A DNA stretch of 15,539 bases, taken from contig CAJONM010000039.1 in assembly GCA_905235885.1 (NCBI GenBank), positions 1-15,539 of the forward strand, given 5' to 3'. Below, in pieces: positions 1 through 7,547 of the stretch. This DNA is from an uncultured Clostridia bacterium (GTDB lineage Bacteria > Bacillota > Clostridia > UBA1381). A program made the translations under genes and the position numbers. Within the stretch, counting starts at the first letter, position 1. Every line of letters begins with the position of its first letter. The notes below the pieces were generated by a model, which had not been told where the DNA came from, did not search any database, and was given only the letters and a program-made list of their open reading frames with translations.

Positions 1-642
1 CATGACCTCCTCCGCCGCTCTTGATATACCTTCAAGTCCCAGCGATGTCGCAACAAAGCCTTCATTCATATCGCCCTCGCCCAAGGACAGATCCTCGCAA
101 TGCGATATTACGGTAATATCGAACATACCGCTGTATTCTATAGCGCGGCGCATAAGCGCGGAATTTTCTACCGGGTGTCCGTCATCGGATATGGCTACGG
201 CTCCGGCAAACACCATGCTGCCTATTTCGGCAAGCTGCTTGCCCTCCTGCCCCTTTGATATTGCGCCTATCGGAAATACATTGGCATATCCTGTAGCCTC
301 GGCGCGTGATTTGATATACATGACAACTGCCGCATTGTCGCATACCGGATCGGTATTCGGCATACAAGCGACCGATGTCACGCCGCCGTATACCGCCGCG
401 CAGGTGCCTGTTTCGATGTCCTCTTTATATTCCTGTCCCGGCTCGCGCAGATGCACATGCATATCGACAAGTCCCGGTGCGACGATCTTTCCCGATGCGT
501 CTATGACCTCCATCTCAACGCCTTCAAGATCACTGTTTGAGCCGATCTCGGACACAACGCCGTTATCTATAAATATATCCGTTATCTTGTCCGTTCCGTT
601 TGCCGGATCTATCACTCTGCCGTTTTTTATAAGTATTTTCAT
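1..642 (-). CDS. pyrC: Dihydroorotase, N-terminal half (partial at window edge)
   Basis: Zinc amidohydrolase that cyclises carbamoyl-aspartate to dihydroorotate, step 3 of cytoplasmic pyrimidine synthesis. The minus strand reads 214 codons from the ATG at 642-640 without a stop and runs off the left edge, so the C-terminal half is missing; the class I family is usually about 425 residues. The start is supported by an AAAGGAG sequence just upstream. Visible signatures are the DMHVHLREPGQE metal and substrate motif (His62, His64, Arg66), a PNTDP motif near residue 95, an ISDDGHP motif, and VISHCED with a metal-type His. It follows pyrB by about 50 bases on the same strand, so the two are probably co-transcribed. 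Family assignment is firm; the missing half prevents checking the late catalytic Asp. Confidence 0.95.
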   Translation of the reverse strand, partial: MKILIKNGRVIDPANGTDKITDIFIDNGVVSEIGSNSDLEGVEMEVIDASGKIVAPGLVDMHVHLREPGQEYKEDIETGTCAAVYGGVTSVACMPNTDPVCDNAAVVMYIKSRAEATGYANVFPIGAISKGQEGKQLAEIGSMVFAGAVAISDDGHPVENSALMRRAIEYSGMFDITVISHCEDLSLGEGDMNEGFVATSLGLEGISRAAEEVM

Positions 643-693
643 ATTTGTAATTATTATCTCCTTTCGCCAATCTCGTTGAGGAAAAAGCGCTTA

Positions 694-1608
694 TCAAAAT
701 CCGCCGTTGGTGAGCATATACATTACCGCCATTCTGACCGCGACGCCGCTCGTTACCTGATTTGTTATAACGCTCTTTTCACCGTCGATAACATGGGTCG
801 ACATCTCCACGCTGCGGTTTACCGGTCCGGGGTGCATAACGATCGCGTCGGGCTTTGCCATTTTGAGTCTGCGGCTGTCTATGCCGAAAAAGCGATAATA
901 TTCGCCAAGACTGGGGAACAAGCCCTTATGCTGGCGCTCCATCTGTATGCGCAGTCCCATTACAACATCAGCGTCAAGTATCGCTTCGTGGACATTGTCG
1001 TATGACTTTACTCCAAGCCTGTCCACATCTATGGGCATAAGCGTTTTGGGGCCGCCGACGGTTACCTCCGCACCGAGCTTTGTAAGTCCGTATATATTGG
1101 AGCGGACAACGCGCGAATGCGAAATGTCTCCTACTATGGCAACCTTAAGTCCCTCTATATGCTTTTTATATTCCAGCATCGTAAGCATATCGAGCAATGC
1201 CTGTGTCGGATGCTCGTTCATACCGTCTCCGGCATTGACAACAGACGCTTGCACGAACTGTGACAGAAAATGCGGCGCGCCGCTTCTGTGATGACGCATA
1301 ACGAGTATATCCGTTCCCATAGCGTCAAGCGTTTCGCCGGTGTCTCTGAGCGTTTCGCCCTTTTGTATCGACGAGCCGCTGGCGGTCATATTTGCCGAGT
1401 TTGCGCCCATATATTTTGCCGCAAGCTCAAAGGACATCCGCGTTCTTGTGCTGTTTTCATAAAACAAATTCACTACCGTCCTGCCCTTTAGCATATCTGT
1501 TTTCTTACTGTCTGCCATTACAATTTTTTTCATCTCCGCGGCAGTATCGAGAATGTTCTTTATCTGCTCGGCGGTAAGCTCCTTGAGCCCGAGTAAGTCA
1601 TGCTTCAT
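694..1608 (-). CDS. pyrB: Aspartate carbamoyltransferase catalytic subunit
   Basis: Transfers the carbamoyl group from carbamoyl phosphate to L-aspartate, the committed step of UMP synthesis in the cytoplasm. The 304-residue length matches monofunctional bacterial catalytic chains. Visible motifs are STRTRMSFE (carbamoyl-phosphate loop) near residue 55, a GSSIQKGETLRDT loop near 80, HPTQALLDMLT near 135, and MHPGPVNRSVEMS near the C-terminus. An in-frame ATG exists 26 codons upstream, but the ATG at 1608 is preferred: it has an AAAGGAGC Shine-Dalgarno about 8 bases away, matches the family N-terminus, and the longer start would lie at or upstream of the promoter -35. The gene ends with TGA followed at once by TAA. 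It is first of a pyrB-pyrC run. No regulatory pyrI is seen in the window. Confidence 0.97.
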   Translation of the reverse strand: MKHDLLGLKELTAEQIKNILDTAAEMKKIVMADSKKTDMLKGRTVVNLFYENSTRTRMSFELAAKYMGANSANMTASGSSIQKGETLRDTGETLDAMGTDILVMRHHRSGAPHFLSQFVQASVVNAGDGMNEHPTQALLDMLTMLEYKKHIEGLKVAIVGDISHSRVVRSNIYGLTKLGAEVTVGGPKTLMPIDVDRLGVKSYDNVHEAILDADVVMGLRIQMERQHKGLFPSLGEYYRFFGIDSRRLKMAKPDAIVMHPGPVNRSVEMSTHVIDGEKSVITNQVTSGVAVRMAVMYMLTNGGF

Positions 1609-1639
1609 CTTGTTTGCTCCTTTTGCTTCTATACATAAG

Positions 1640-1710
1640 TACACATCGTGTATTATACAACAAACGCGCCCATTTGTCCATATCATTTATAAAAAAATAC
1701 AGATGCTGTA
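1640..1710. promoter_or_regulatory. Pair of 13-bp dyads around the pyrB promoter (candidate operators)
   Basis: TACACATCGTGTA (1640-1652) and TACAGATGCTGTA (1698-1710) are both interrupted palindromes with 5-bp arms and a 3-base centre, and they match each other at 10 of 13 positions. The first abuts the pyrB -10 and covers the predicted start site. The second lies about 18 bases upstream of the -35. The centres are 58 bp apart. They could be half of a repressor or activator system. No regulator is identified, and the AT-rich context makes chance possible. Confidence 0.35.
1652..1680 (-). promoter_or_regulatory. Sigma-A-type promoter of pyrBC
   Basis: Read on the minus strand, TGGACA (1680-1675) and a perfect TATAAT (1657-1652) are separated by exactly 17 bases. 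Predicted transcription starts near 1645, leaving a leader of only about 37 bases before pyrB. That is too short for a PyrR-type anti-terminator/terminator. The assignment rests on sequence match only. Confidence 0.8.
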
Positions 1711-1765
1711 CAAAATACACAAAATATCATCGGGATTTTCTACATATGCAATGCCGCCGTAATAC

Positions 1766-1794
1766 TTTAAATTTTCAGTGATTTATGATATAAT
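1766..1794 (+). promoter_or_regulatory. Sigma-A-type promoter of the galactanase gene
   Basis: A perfect TATAAT (1789-1794) is preceded by TG one base upstream (extended -10). A weak -35, TTTAAA (1766-1771), lies 17 bases away. Predicted start is near 1801, giving a leader of about 46 bases with AGGAG at 1831-1835 and the ATG at 1847. No clear CcpA (cre) site is visible nearby. Confidence 0.7.
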
Positions 1795-1846
1795 ATCGCA
1801 ATAAGATGTGTAGTTTATGTCCGAAAAATGAGGAGAGTGTTTTAAT

Positions 1847-4264
1847 ATGAAGAAATCCCATAAGACGGCATCCATCGTATCGGCTGCGGTAATGGCAATA
1901 GAGCTTTTCCCCGTCATCGGGGCATCAGCGGCTGAGACAAATGTTTCCGATACGATAACAGGACTTGCCAACGGATATTACGATGTTACGGCAACATATG
2001 AAAACAGCTCTGTTGACGGAAGCTGCTATATGTGGGCAAGATCAAGCTCATCGTCTATGGCAACGACTGTATTGCCGAAATCAACAAGCACAAGCGGAAC
2101 TACCGTTAAGGTAAAGGGTGTATATGTAGATGACGGCACGCTTGAATACGGCCTGTATAATGACGGTACAAGCACGGCGTCAATTAGCAATGTCACCGCA
2201 ACGGCATCGAGCGAATACACATTCCTCAACGGCGGCGACATCTCAGAGTATACGCTCATACACGACAAAGGCGGCAAATACTACGCCCTTGACGGGACAA
2301 CCGAGGTCAACCCCATAAGCTATCTCGGCGGACTTGGCATGAACGCATGCCGCATAAGATTGTCAAACACGCCCGGCAGCGGTCACGGCGACGGAACATA
2401 TTATTTGCCGGCAGGGTATCAGGACAAGGCGGACTGCCTTGAGCTTGCCAAAACCGCAAGCGATGCGGGCATGGATATAGTTTTTACATTTAACTATTCC
2501 GATTACTGGTCGAACGCAGAAAGGCAGCGCATACCAAGCGATTGGGTAGCCGCGATAAAGAACGATCTGGGATATGACATAGAAAACAAAAGCTTCCTGA
2601 ACAATATGACATCGGCTCAGAAGACGCAGATAGTATCGAAGCTTGGCGATCTGGTATATTCCTACACAAAGGATGTAATGCAGTCACTCGCCGAGCAGGG
2701 CAGCGTACCGGCATATGTATCTTTGGGCAACGAGATAAACGGCGGTATGTTCTTCCCGTTCGCGTGCAGCTACGGCTGCTACTTCGATACCGCCGACTAC
2801 AGCATAAAATCCTCATCATCAAGCACAACGACGAATTGGATCTATGCCGACTTCGCATCGCTTGCCTCGATACTTAACAGAGGCTATGACGCCGTAAAGG
2901 AGGTCTCCCCGTCCACAGGCATTATAATGCATCTGGCAAGTGACGGCGGCTTCCAGTATTCAAATGCCGGCAACCATAAATGGTGGTATGACGCATACAA
3001 AAGCGCAGGCGGCAAATGGGATGTGACGGGAATATCGTATTATCCGTCATGGACGGTGCAAACGGCATCTGTGTGCAAAGCAAGGGTAAACGAGCTTTCC
3101 TCCATTTATTCCAAGCCGGTGATCCTCATGGAGGCAGGATATAACTGGGCGGATAAGCGCAAGGACGGCTATGACGGTCAGCTTTATCTCATAGACGCGT
3201 ACAAGGATATATATCCCAATTCGCAGAGCGGTCACAAGGGCTTTATGGCGGAGCTTATCAACTATATGAAAGAAGCTGATAACTGCATCGGAGTTCTGTA
3301 CTGGGATCCGCTCAAGATCCATGTGGAGAACTCAAAAGGCGATAACCTTGTCGGCTGGGCGATCTCCGAAAACGGAGATTATGTTCAAGCGAATGTAGTC
3401 GAGAACACAACATTATTTGATTTTAGCGGCAAGGCTATCTCCACCGTACAGCTTTACGCGGACACAAAAAGCGCAAAATCTACGGCAGTGAAGATCACGC
3501 CGCAGATGACATATGTTGACTATAACAATCCGAGTACAGCTTATGGTTATATAGCAACGGCAAAGGCAGGCTATAATAAGATCTCAAACAATAACACCAT
3601 AGCATTTGCCAACACCGGCTGGAACTGCAACTGGATAACATATCTTAAAATAGACGCAAGCAGCATAACAAATAATATAACCTGCGCGACGCTCAGTATT
3701 GATGTATCCGGCTCGACCGACAGTAAGCGAACGACAACATACGGTGCAATGCTTATCGGCGGTACATCATGGGACGACACGCTTACATACAAAAAAGCCG
3801 GTCTGATCGGAACGCTCATCGGAGATACTGTTTCGACAACCACAAAATCAGCGACAACATTTGAAACAAAAACGATCAATATTACCGATGCATTAAAAAA
3901 TGATGATGACAAGATAATAACTATAGCTATATATGAAACAGCCGCGGCAGGCGGATATATAAAAAATCCGTCGGTAAATATCAAGGCTACCGATGATACG
4001 GATTATAAAATCAACTCATTCACGCTTGACAACCACACGGCAAGCGCAAGCATAACGAACAACACAGCAGATGCAGTGGATGTAACTGTAATAGTTGCCG
4101 TATACGCATCAGACGGTACGCTTGTATCGACTAAGCTCAATACACAAACTGTTGAGGCAGGCGCAACAAACAGCATATCGGCTACGAATTCGGACAACGG
4201 GACGGTTAAGGCATTCCTATGGGATATGCCAAACAGCAATACACCTCTTACTGAAGTAAAATAG
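1847..4264 (+). CDS. Secreted multidomain arabinogalactan endo-beta-1,4-galactanase (GH53)
   Basis: Cleaves beta-1,4-galactan side chains of pectin outside the cell. The 805-residue protein starts with a Sec signal peptide (basic MKKSHK, hydrophobic stretch, ASAA cleavage site around residue 28-29), unusual in having Glu19 inside the hydrophobic part. Residues about 33-122 form a beta-rich Ser/Thr-rich module that could bind carbohydrate. The GH53 catalytic domain spans about 128-540: the SLGNE motif gives the acid/base Glu296, GISYYPSW is a family signature, and ILMEAGYNW gives the nucleophile Glu429. Residues about 550-715 resemble a DNRLRE/CBM96-like beta domain, and about 716-805 form a small beta-sandwich ending in VKAFLWD, a style common in clostridial secreted enzymes. 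There is no LPxTG, SLH, dockerin or membrane anchor, so it is probably released. It has its own promoter and a strong terminator, and faces galT. Catalytic assignment is strong; the accessory modules are tentative. Confidence 0.93.
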   Translation: MKKSHKTASIVSAAVMAIELFPVIGASAAETNVSDTITGLANGYYDVTATYENSSVDGSCYMWARSSSSSMATTVLPKSTSTSGTTVKVKGVYVDDGTLEYGLYNDGTSTASISNVTATASSEYTFLNGGDISEYTLIHDKGGKYYALDGTTEVNPISYLGGLGMNACRIRLSNTPGSGHGDGTYYLPAGYQDKADCLELAKTASDAGMDIVFTFNYSDYWSNAERQRIPSDWVAAIKNDLGYDIENKSFLNNMTSAQKTQIVSKLGDLVYSYTKDVMQSLAEQGSVPAYVSLGNEINGGMFFPFACSYGCYFDTADYSIKSSSSSTTTNWIYADFASLASILNRGYDAVKEVSPSTGIIMHLASDGGFQYSNAGNHKWWYDAYKSAGGKWDVTGISYYPSWTVQTASVCKARVNELSSIYSKPVILMEAGYNWADKRKDGYDGQLYLIDAYKDIYPNSQSGHKGFMAELINYMKEADNCIGVLYWDPLKIHVENSKGDNLVGWAISENGDYVQANVVENTTLFDFSGKAISTVQLYADTKSAKSTAVKITPQMTYVDYNNPSTAYGYIATAKAGYNKISNNNTIAFANTGWNCNWITYLKIDASSITNNITCATLSIDVSGSTDSKRTTTYGAMLIGGTSWDDTLTYKKAGLIGTLIGDTVSTTTKSATTFETKTINITDALKNDDDKIITIAIYETAAAGGYIKNPSVNIKATDDTDYKINSFTLDNHTASASITNNTADAVDVTVIVAVYASDGTLVSTKLNTQTVEAGATNSISATNSDNGTVKAFLWDMPNSNTPLTEVK

Positions 4265-4272
4265 TAAAAACC

Positions 4273-4314
4273 GCCGGAGGGCTGTCATTTATGACAGCCC
4301 TCCGGCATTTTTTT
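4273..4314. terminator. Bidirectional intrinsic terminator between galactanase and galT
   Basis: A perfect 16-bp inverted repeat (4273-4288 with 4291-4306), GC-rich at the base, is followed on the plus strand by A and seven T. Read on the minus strand, the same hairpin is followed by GGTTTTT, so it can also end the galT transcript, whose stop codon lies about 15 bases before the stem. Confidence 0.93.
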
Positions 4315-4328
4315 ACAGTCCCATTATT

Positions 4329-5828
4329 TTACAGCTGCGCCATAAATCTATCAAATGCAGCCTTGCCTTCATCGGTGCGTTTATATACTCCGGCGTGTTC
4401 AAGAACCTTGACGAATACCTTCCCCACTTCAGCCTTGAGAATATCATTGATATTCTCGTCATTGATGTCGGGATTGTTCGGGATAACGGTATTTTTCACC
4501 CAATCCTCGTGTGACACCGTTTTTTCGTCCGATGCCATATCGCTGCCGCTTAGTATCGCCGCGGCGACCGCGTGCAGCTCCTCTACAAGTCTTGACGGCA
4601 ATACCGCAAGCCCCATAACCTCTATAAGACCTATATTTTCCTTTTTTATATGATGCAGTTCCGCGTGCGGATGATATACACCGAGCGGATGCTCGTGTGT
4701 AACAATATTATTCCTTAAAACGAGATCAAGCACATATTCCCCATTCGCCATGCTCGCGATCGGCGTTATGGTATTGTGCGGCTCTCCGTCTGTTTCGGCA
4801 TATATAAACGCCGCCTCGTCCGTATATTCTCTCCAGCTTCGCAGTATCCTGTCGGCAAGCTCCACAAGCCTTTCTGTGTCCTTGCCCTTGAGCCGTATTA
4901 CCGACATAGGCCAGTTCAACCGCGTTACCTCTATATCGTCAAAGCCTGCTATATCATAATACTTCTCGCTTTCTGCGCGGTGCATCGCAAAAATATGATT
5001 TCCGCCCTGAAAATGCTCATGCGTAAGTATCGAGCCGCCTACTATCGGCAGATCCGCGTTTGATCCGATGATATAATGGTTGAAACGCGTTATGAAATCA
5101 AGCAGCTTTGAGAATACGCTCCTATCGATGACCATAGGGATATGCTCGGTATTGAATACGATGCAATGCTCGTTATAATATACATACGGCGAATACTGAA
5201 AGCCCCATTTTCCGCCGCATATATCTATCGGTATCACTCTGTGATTTTGCCGCGCCGGATGATCAGCTCTGCCGCCGTAGCCCTCATTTTCGACGCATAG
5301 CTGACATTTCGGATATGACGATTGCTTCTGAAGCTTTGCCGCCGCGATCGCCTTCGGATCCTTTTCGGGCTTGGAACGGTTTATTGTTATTTCTATCTCA
5401 CCGTACGGTGATGGAACAGTCCATTTTATATCTTTCTTTATCCGTCCGCGGCGTATGTAATTCGTGTCGCACGACAGCTTGTAGAAATAATCCGTAGCCG
5501 CCTTTGACGAGCCGCGATAAAGCTCATTAAATTTGTTCGCTACAAGTGAGGGATACGGCGTCAATGTGTCCATTATCTCCGTATCGAATATATCTCTGTA
5601 TACGATGCTGTCATGCTCAAGCATTCCATGTGCGGCGGCATGATCGGTCATCTCGCGCAAAATATCGTCAAGCTCGGAAATATCCTTGCATACGGTGCCC
5701 GTCTCCTCGTATGAGTCAAGACCAAGCTTTTTCAAAAGACGGTTCCTGACATATATTTTGTCCCTCTCATCTATAAGTCCTGTCATAATGCCGTAGGATA
5801 CGAGCCTGTCGATCGCGTTAAATATCAT
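4329..5828 (-). CDS. galT: UDP-glucose--hexose-1-phosphate uridylyltransferase, class II (GalT)
   Basis: Leloir-pathway enzyme that exchanges UMP between UDP-glucose and galactose-1-phosphate in the cytoplasm. The 499 residues match the long Firmicutes-type GalT (class II) rather than the roughly 350-residue E. coli form. The N-terminal half carries the GalP-UDP transferase fold, with PFRAWNG-like motifs absent as expected for this class. A LTHEHFQGGNH motif lies at about residues 268-277 (His270, His272), and the C-terminal domain carries HPHAELHHIK from His386. The ATG at 5828 has AAGGAG about 8 bases upstream. It is a single-gene unit with its own promoter, convergent with the secreted galactanase. 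This suggests, without proving, that galactose released by that enzyme is a substrate. galK and galE are not in the window. Confidence 0.95.
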   Translation of the reverse strand: MIFNAIDRLVSYGIMTGLIDERDKIYVRNRLLKKLGLDSYEETGTVCKDISELDDILREMTDHAAAHGMLEHDSIVYRDIFDTEIMDTLTPYPSLVANKFNELYRGSSKAATDYFYKLSCDTNYIRRGRIKKDIKWTVPSPYGEIEITINRSKPEKDPKAIAAAKLQKQSSYPKCQLCVENEGYGGRADHPARQNHRVIPIDICGGKWGFQYSPYVYYNEHCIVFNTEHIPMVIDRSVFSKLLDFITRFNHYIIGSNADLPIVGGSILTHEHFQGGNHIFAMHRAESEKYYDIAGFDDIEVTRLNWPMSVIRLKGKDTERLVELADRILRSWREYTDEAAFIYAETDGEPHNTITPIASMANGEYVLDLVLRNNIVTHEHPLGVYHPHAELHHIKKENIGLIEVMGLAVLPSRLVEELHAVAAAILSGSDMASDEKTVSHEDWVKNTVIPNNPDINDENINDILKAEVGKVFVKVLEHAGVYKRTDEGKAAFDRFMAQL

Positions 5829-5859
5829 TTATTTCATCTCCTTATATGTTATCAATTAT

Positions 5860-5888
5860 ATAATATCATATTTCATTCCATTTTTCAA
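5860..5888 (-). promoter_or_regulatory. Sigma-A-type promoter of galT
   Basis: On the minus strand, TTGAAA (5888-5883) and TATTAT (5865-5860) are 17 bases apart, with a TG extended -10 one base before the -10. Predicted start is near 5853, about 25 bases before the galT ATG. A small palindrome, ATGTACAT (5890-5897), sits just upstream of the -35; its role is unknown. Confidence 0.65.
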
Positions 5889-5925
5889 TATGTACATGGA
5901 TTTTTTTATGTCAATCGGCGCGGTA

Positions 5926-5993
5926 TTTGTCGAAAAGTTTAGCCTGTTCGACATCGCAATTCTACAAATTTCTCGTTTTAGGTATAGTATAAT
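5926..5993 (+). promoter_or_regulatory. Spo0A-activated-type promoter of spoIIGA-sigE
   Basis: A perfect TATAAT (5988-5993) has no proper -35 at 17 bases. Instead, upstream sequence carries TTTGTCGAA (5926-5934, perfect 0A-box core TGTCGAA), TTCGACA (5947-5953, the same core inverted) and TTCTACA (5960-5966, 6 of 7 to the inverted core). The last also provides a -35-like element about 21 bases from the -10. A Spo0A-dependent sigma-A promoter with an over-long spacer is what is known for Bacillus subtilis spoIIG, so the layout fits the gene it drives. Binding is inferred from sequence. Confidence 0.78.
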
Positions 5994-6016
5994 ATCGTTT
6001 GTAAAGGAGAATCGCC

Positions 6017-6784
6017 ATGACGATATATGCTGACGAACTGTTTGCGGCAAATGCTCTTTCGTTGTTAATGCTGATGTATTCATACTGCATCTTAAACCGG
6101 ATCAAGCCGCGTCATTTCCGCTTTATCGGCGGCGCGGCGGTGTGCGGCGTATATGCGGTGGCGGAGGTGTGGCTTCGTCTGCCGTATATCCTCCGCGCGG
6201 CGGCGCTGTCGGGGATCGTATATATTTGCTTTGGCAGACGCAATATTTTAAGACACACATCGCATATTCTTTTGCTGAGCTTTGCCGCGATGGGAATTAC
6301 TCTTGCCGCCGCGTCGGCACTTGGACTGGGTGCGGAGCTTATAAAGGGGTATGCGGTGATATTTTCGGCAGAGCCTGTGGGCGCGTTGATATATATATTG
6401 TCTTATCCGGTATATATACTCGCGCAAAAGCTCAGGCGGATCCAAAAAAAATATGTACATATCACAATATTTCATAACGGCAGCTCGATAAAGCTTCGCG
6501 CTTTGTATGACAGCGGAAATCTGCTCAAGTACCACGGCAAGCCCGTTTTGCTGCTTTCATGGGACGCGGCATCACCGCTTTTTGAATGCGGCAGCTATGT
6601 GGAGATGCGCGATATGTCGGATCAATTCGTTTTATACGAAACGATAAGCGGATTGGGTACGCTGCCCGTCGTTGAGCCGGACAAATGCTTTGCCGACGGC
6701 GTGCCGCGCGATTTGGCGGCGGCTGTTGTTGAACGGAAATTCAAGGGGAAATATTGCGGCGTCATCGGCGATATGTCTGTTTAA
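6017..6784 (+). CDS. spoIIGA: Sporulation sigma-E factor processing peptidase SpoIIGA
   Basis: Membrane aspartic protease that removes the pro-peptide of sigma-E in the mother cell after asymmetric septation. The N-terminal half (about residues 1-145) consists of several hydrophobic segments, consistent with the five-span membrane domain. The soluble C-terminal half carries ALYDSGN with the catalytic-type Asp165, corresponding to the D-[ST]-G protease motif. At 255 residues it is shorter than the roughly 309-residue B. subtilis protein; most of the difference seems to be at the C-terminal end, which stops after GVIGDMSV. The ATG at 6017 has AAAGGAG 7 bases upstream. sigE follows after 20 bases, the expected operon. 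Sequence conservation is moderate, but context and motif make the call strong. Confidence 0.92.
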   Translation: MTIYADELFAANALSLLMLMYSYCILNRIKPRHFRFIGGAAVCGVYAVAEVWLRLPYILRAAALSGIVYICFGRRNILRHTSHILLLSFAAMGITLAAASALGLGAELIKGYAVIFSAEPVGALIYILSYPVYILAQKLRRIQKKYVHITIFHNGSSIKLRALYDSGNLLKYHGKPVLLLSWDAASPLFECGSYVEMRDMSDQFVLYETISGLGTLPVVEPDKCFADGVPRDLAAAVVERKFKGKYCGVIGDMSV

Positions 6785-6804
6785 AAATTATCGGAGGGAA
6801 TGTT

Positions 6805-7518
6805 ATGCGGTTTCTAAAAAGGATCACGACACAATTTATATGTATAACTCGCGAAAAGAAAGATAATTCTGAAGTTTTTTATATTTGCGGCGCGGATGTG
6901 CTGCCGCCGCCGCTGTCACGCGATGAAGAAGACGAGCTGATAACGCGCCTTAAAAACGGCGACCAATCGGTCAAAAGCGAGCTTACCGAACGAAATCTGC
7001 GGCTTGTCGTATATATAGCGCGAAAATTTGAAAATACGGGAATAAATGTGGAGGATCTGATCTCGATAGGCACGATAGGTCTGATAAAATCGATCAATAC
7101 ATTCCGTCCCGACAGGAATATTAAGCTCGCCACATATGCGTCTCGCTGCATAGAAAATGAGATCCTTATGTACCTGAGAAAAAACTATAACAGACGAACT
7201 GAGGTTTCCATAGACGAGCCGCTCAATGTTGACTGGGACGGGAATGAGCTTCTGCTCTCGGATATTTTGGGTACGGATAACGACATCATATGCCGCGGCA
7301 TAGAGGATGAGGTCGATAAAAAACTGCTGCGGTACGCGCTCAGCACATTGTCCAGCCGCGAGCGCGAGATCATGATACTGCGATTTGGTCTCGACGGGAT
7401 AAAATCCAAAACGCAAAAGGAGGTCGCGGATATGCTCGGCATATCACAATCATACATATCCCGTTTGGAGAAAAGAATAATAAAACGGCTAAAAAAAGAG
7501 ATCGTCAGACTAAGCTGA
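6805..7518 (+). CDS. sigE: RNA polymerase sporulation sigma factor sigma-E (pro-form)
   Basis: Directs mother-cell transcription after septation. The 237-residue protein starts at the ATG at 6805, preceded by GGAGGG; a longer in-frame start at 6754 lies inside spoIIGA and is rejected. The basic/hydrophobic pro-sequence of about 25 residues ends at EVFYICG, which aligns with the EVYYIGG processing site of Bacillus pro-sigma-E, so cleavage would fall around Phe25/Tyr26. Region 2 is highly typical (NLRLVVYIARKFENTGI, EDLISIGTIGLIKS, ATYASRCIENEILMYLR), followed by DWDGNELLLSDILGTD and a region 4 helix-turn-helix (KEVADMLGISQSYISRLEKR). It ends in TGA. It is co-transcribed with spoIIGA, its activating protease. 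Confidence 0.98.
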   Translation: MRFLKRITTQFICITREKKDNSEVFYICGADVLPPPLSRDEEDELITRLKNGDQSVKSELTERNLRLVVYIARKFENTGINVEDLISIGTIGLIKSINTFRPDRNIKLATYASRCIENEILMYLRKNYNRRTEVSIDEPLNVDWDGNELLLSDILGTDNDIICRGIEDEVDKKLLRYALSTLSSREREIMILRFGLDGIKSKTQKEVADMLGISQSYISRLEKRIIKRLKKEIVRLS

Positions 7519-7547
7519 GCTAAAACGGCATTTTCGATTTGTACATA

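Noticed and set aside
2..679. Long plus-strand open frame opposite pyrC
   Set aside because: Low-complexity Ser/Pro/Ile product with no family features; it mirrors a clear dihydroorotase on the other strand.
1609..1686. N-terminally extended pyrB start at 1686
   Set aside because: The extension is not family-like, begins at or upstream of the promoter -35, and lacks a ribosome site; the ATG at 1608 has AAAGGAG.
5890..5897. Palindrome ATGTACAT upstream of the galT -35
   Set aside because: Eight bases in AT-rich DNA with no second copy nearby; not enough to call an operator.
5856..6083. 75-codon minus-strand frame in the galT-spoIIGA gap
   Set aside because: It overlaps the galT promoter, the Spo0A boxes and the start of spoIIGA, and has no convincing start signal.
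6754..6804. Earlier sigE start at 6754
   Set aside because: It lies inside spoIIGA with no ribosome site; the ATG at 6805 has GGAGGG and gives the known pro-sequence length.
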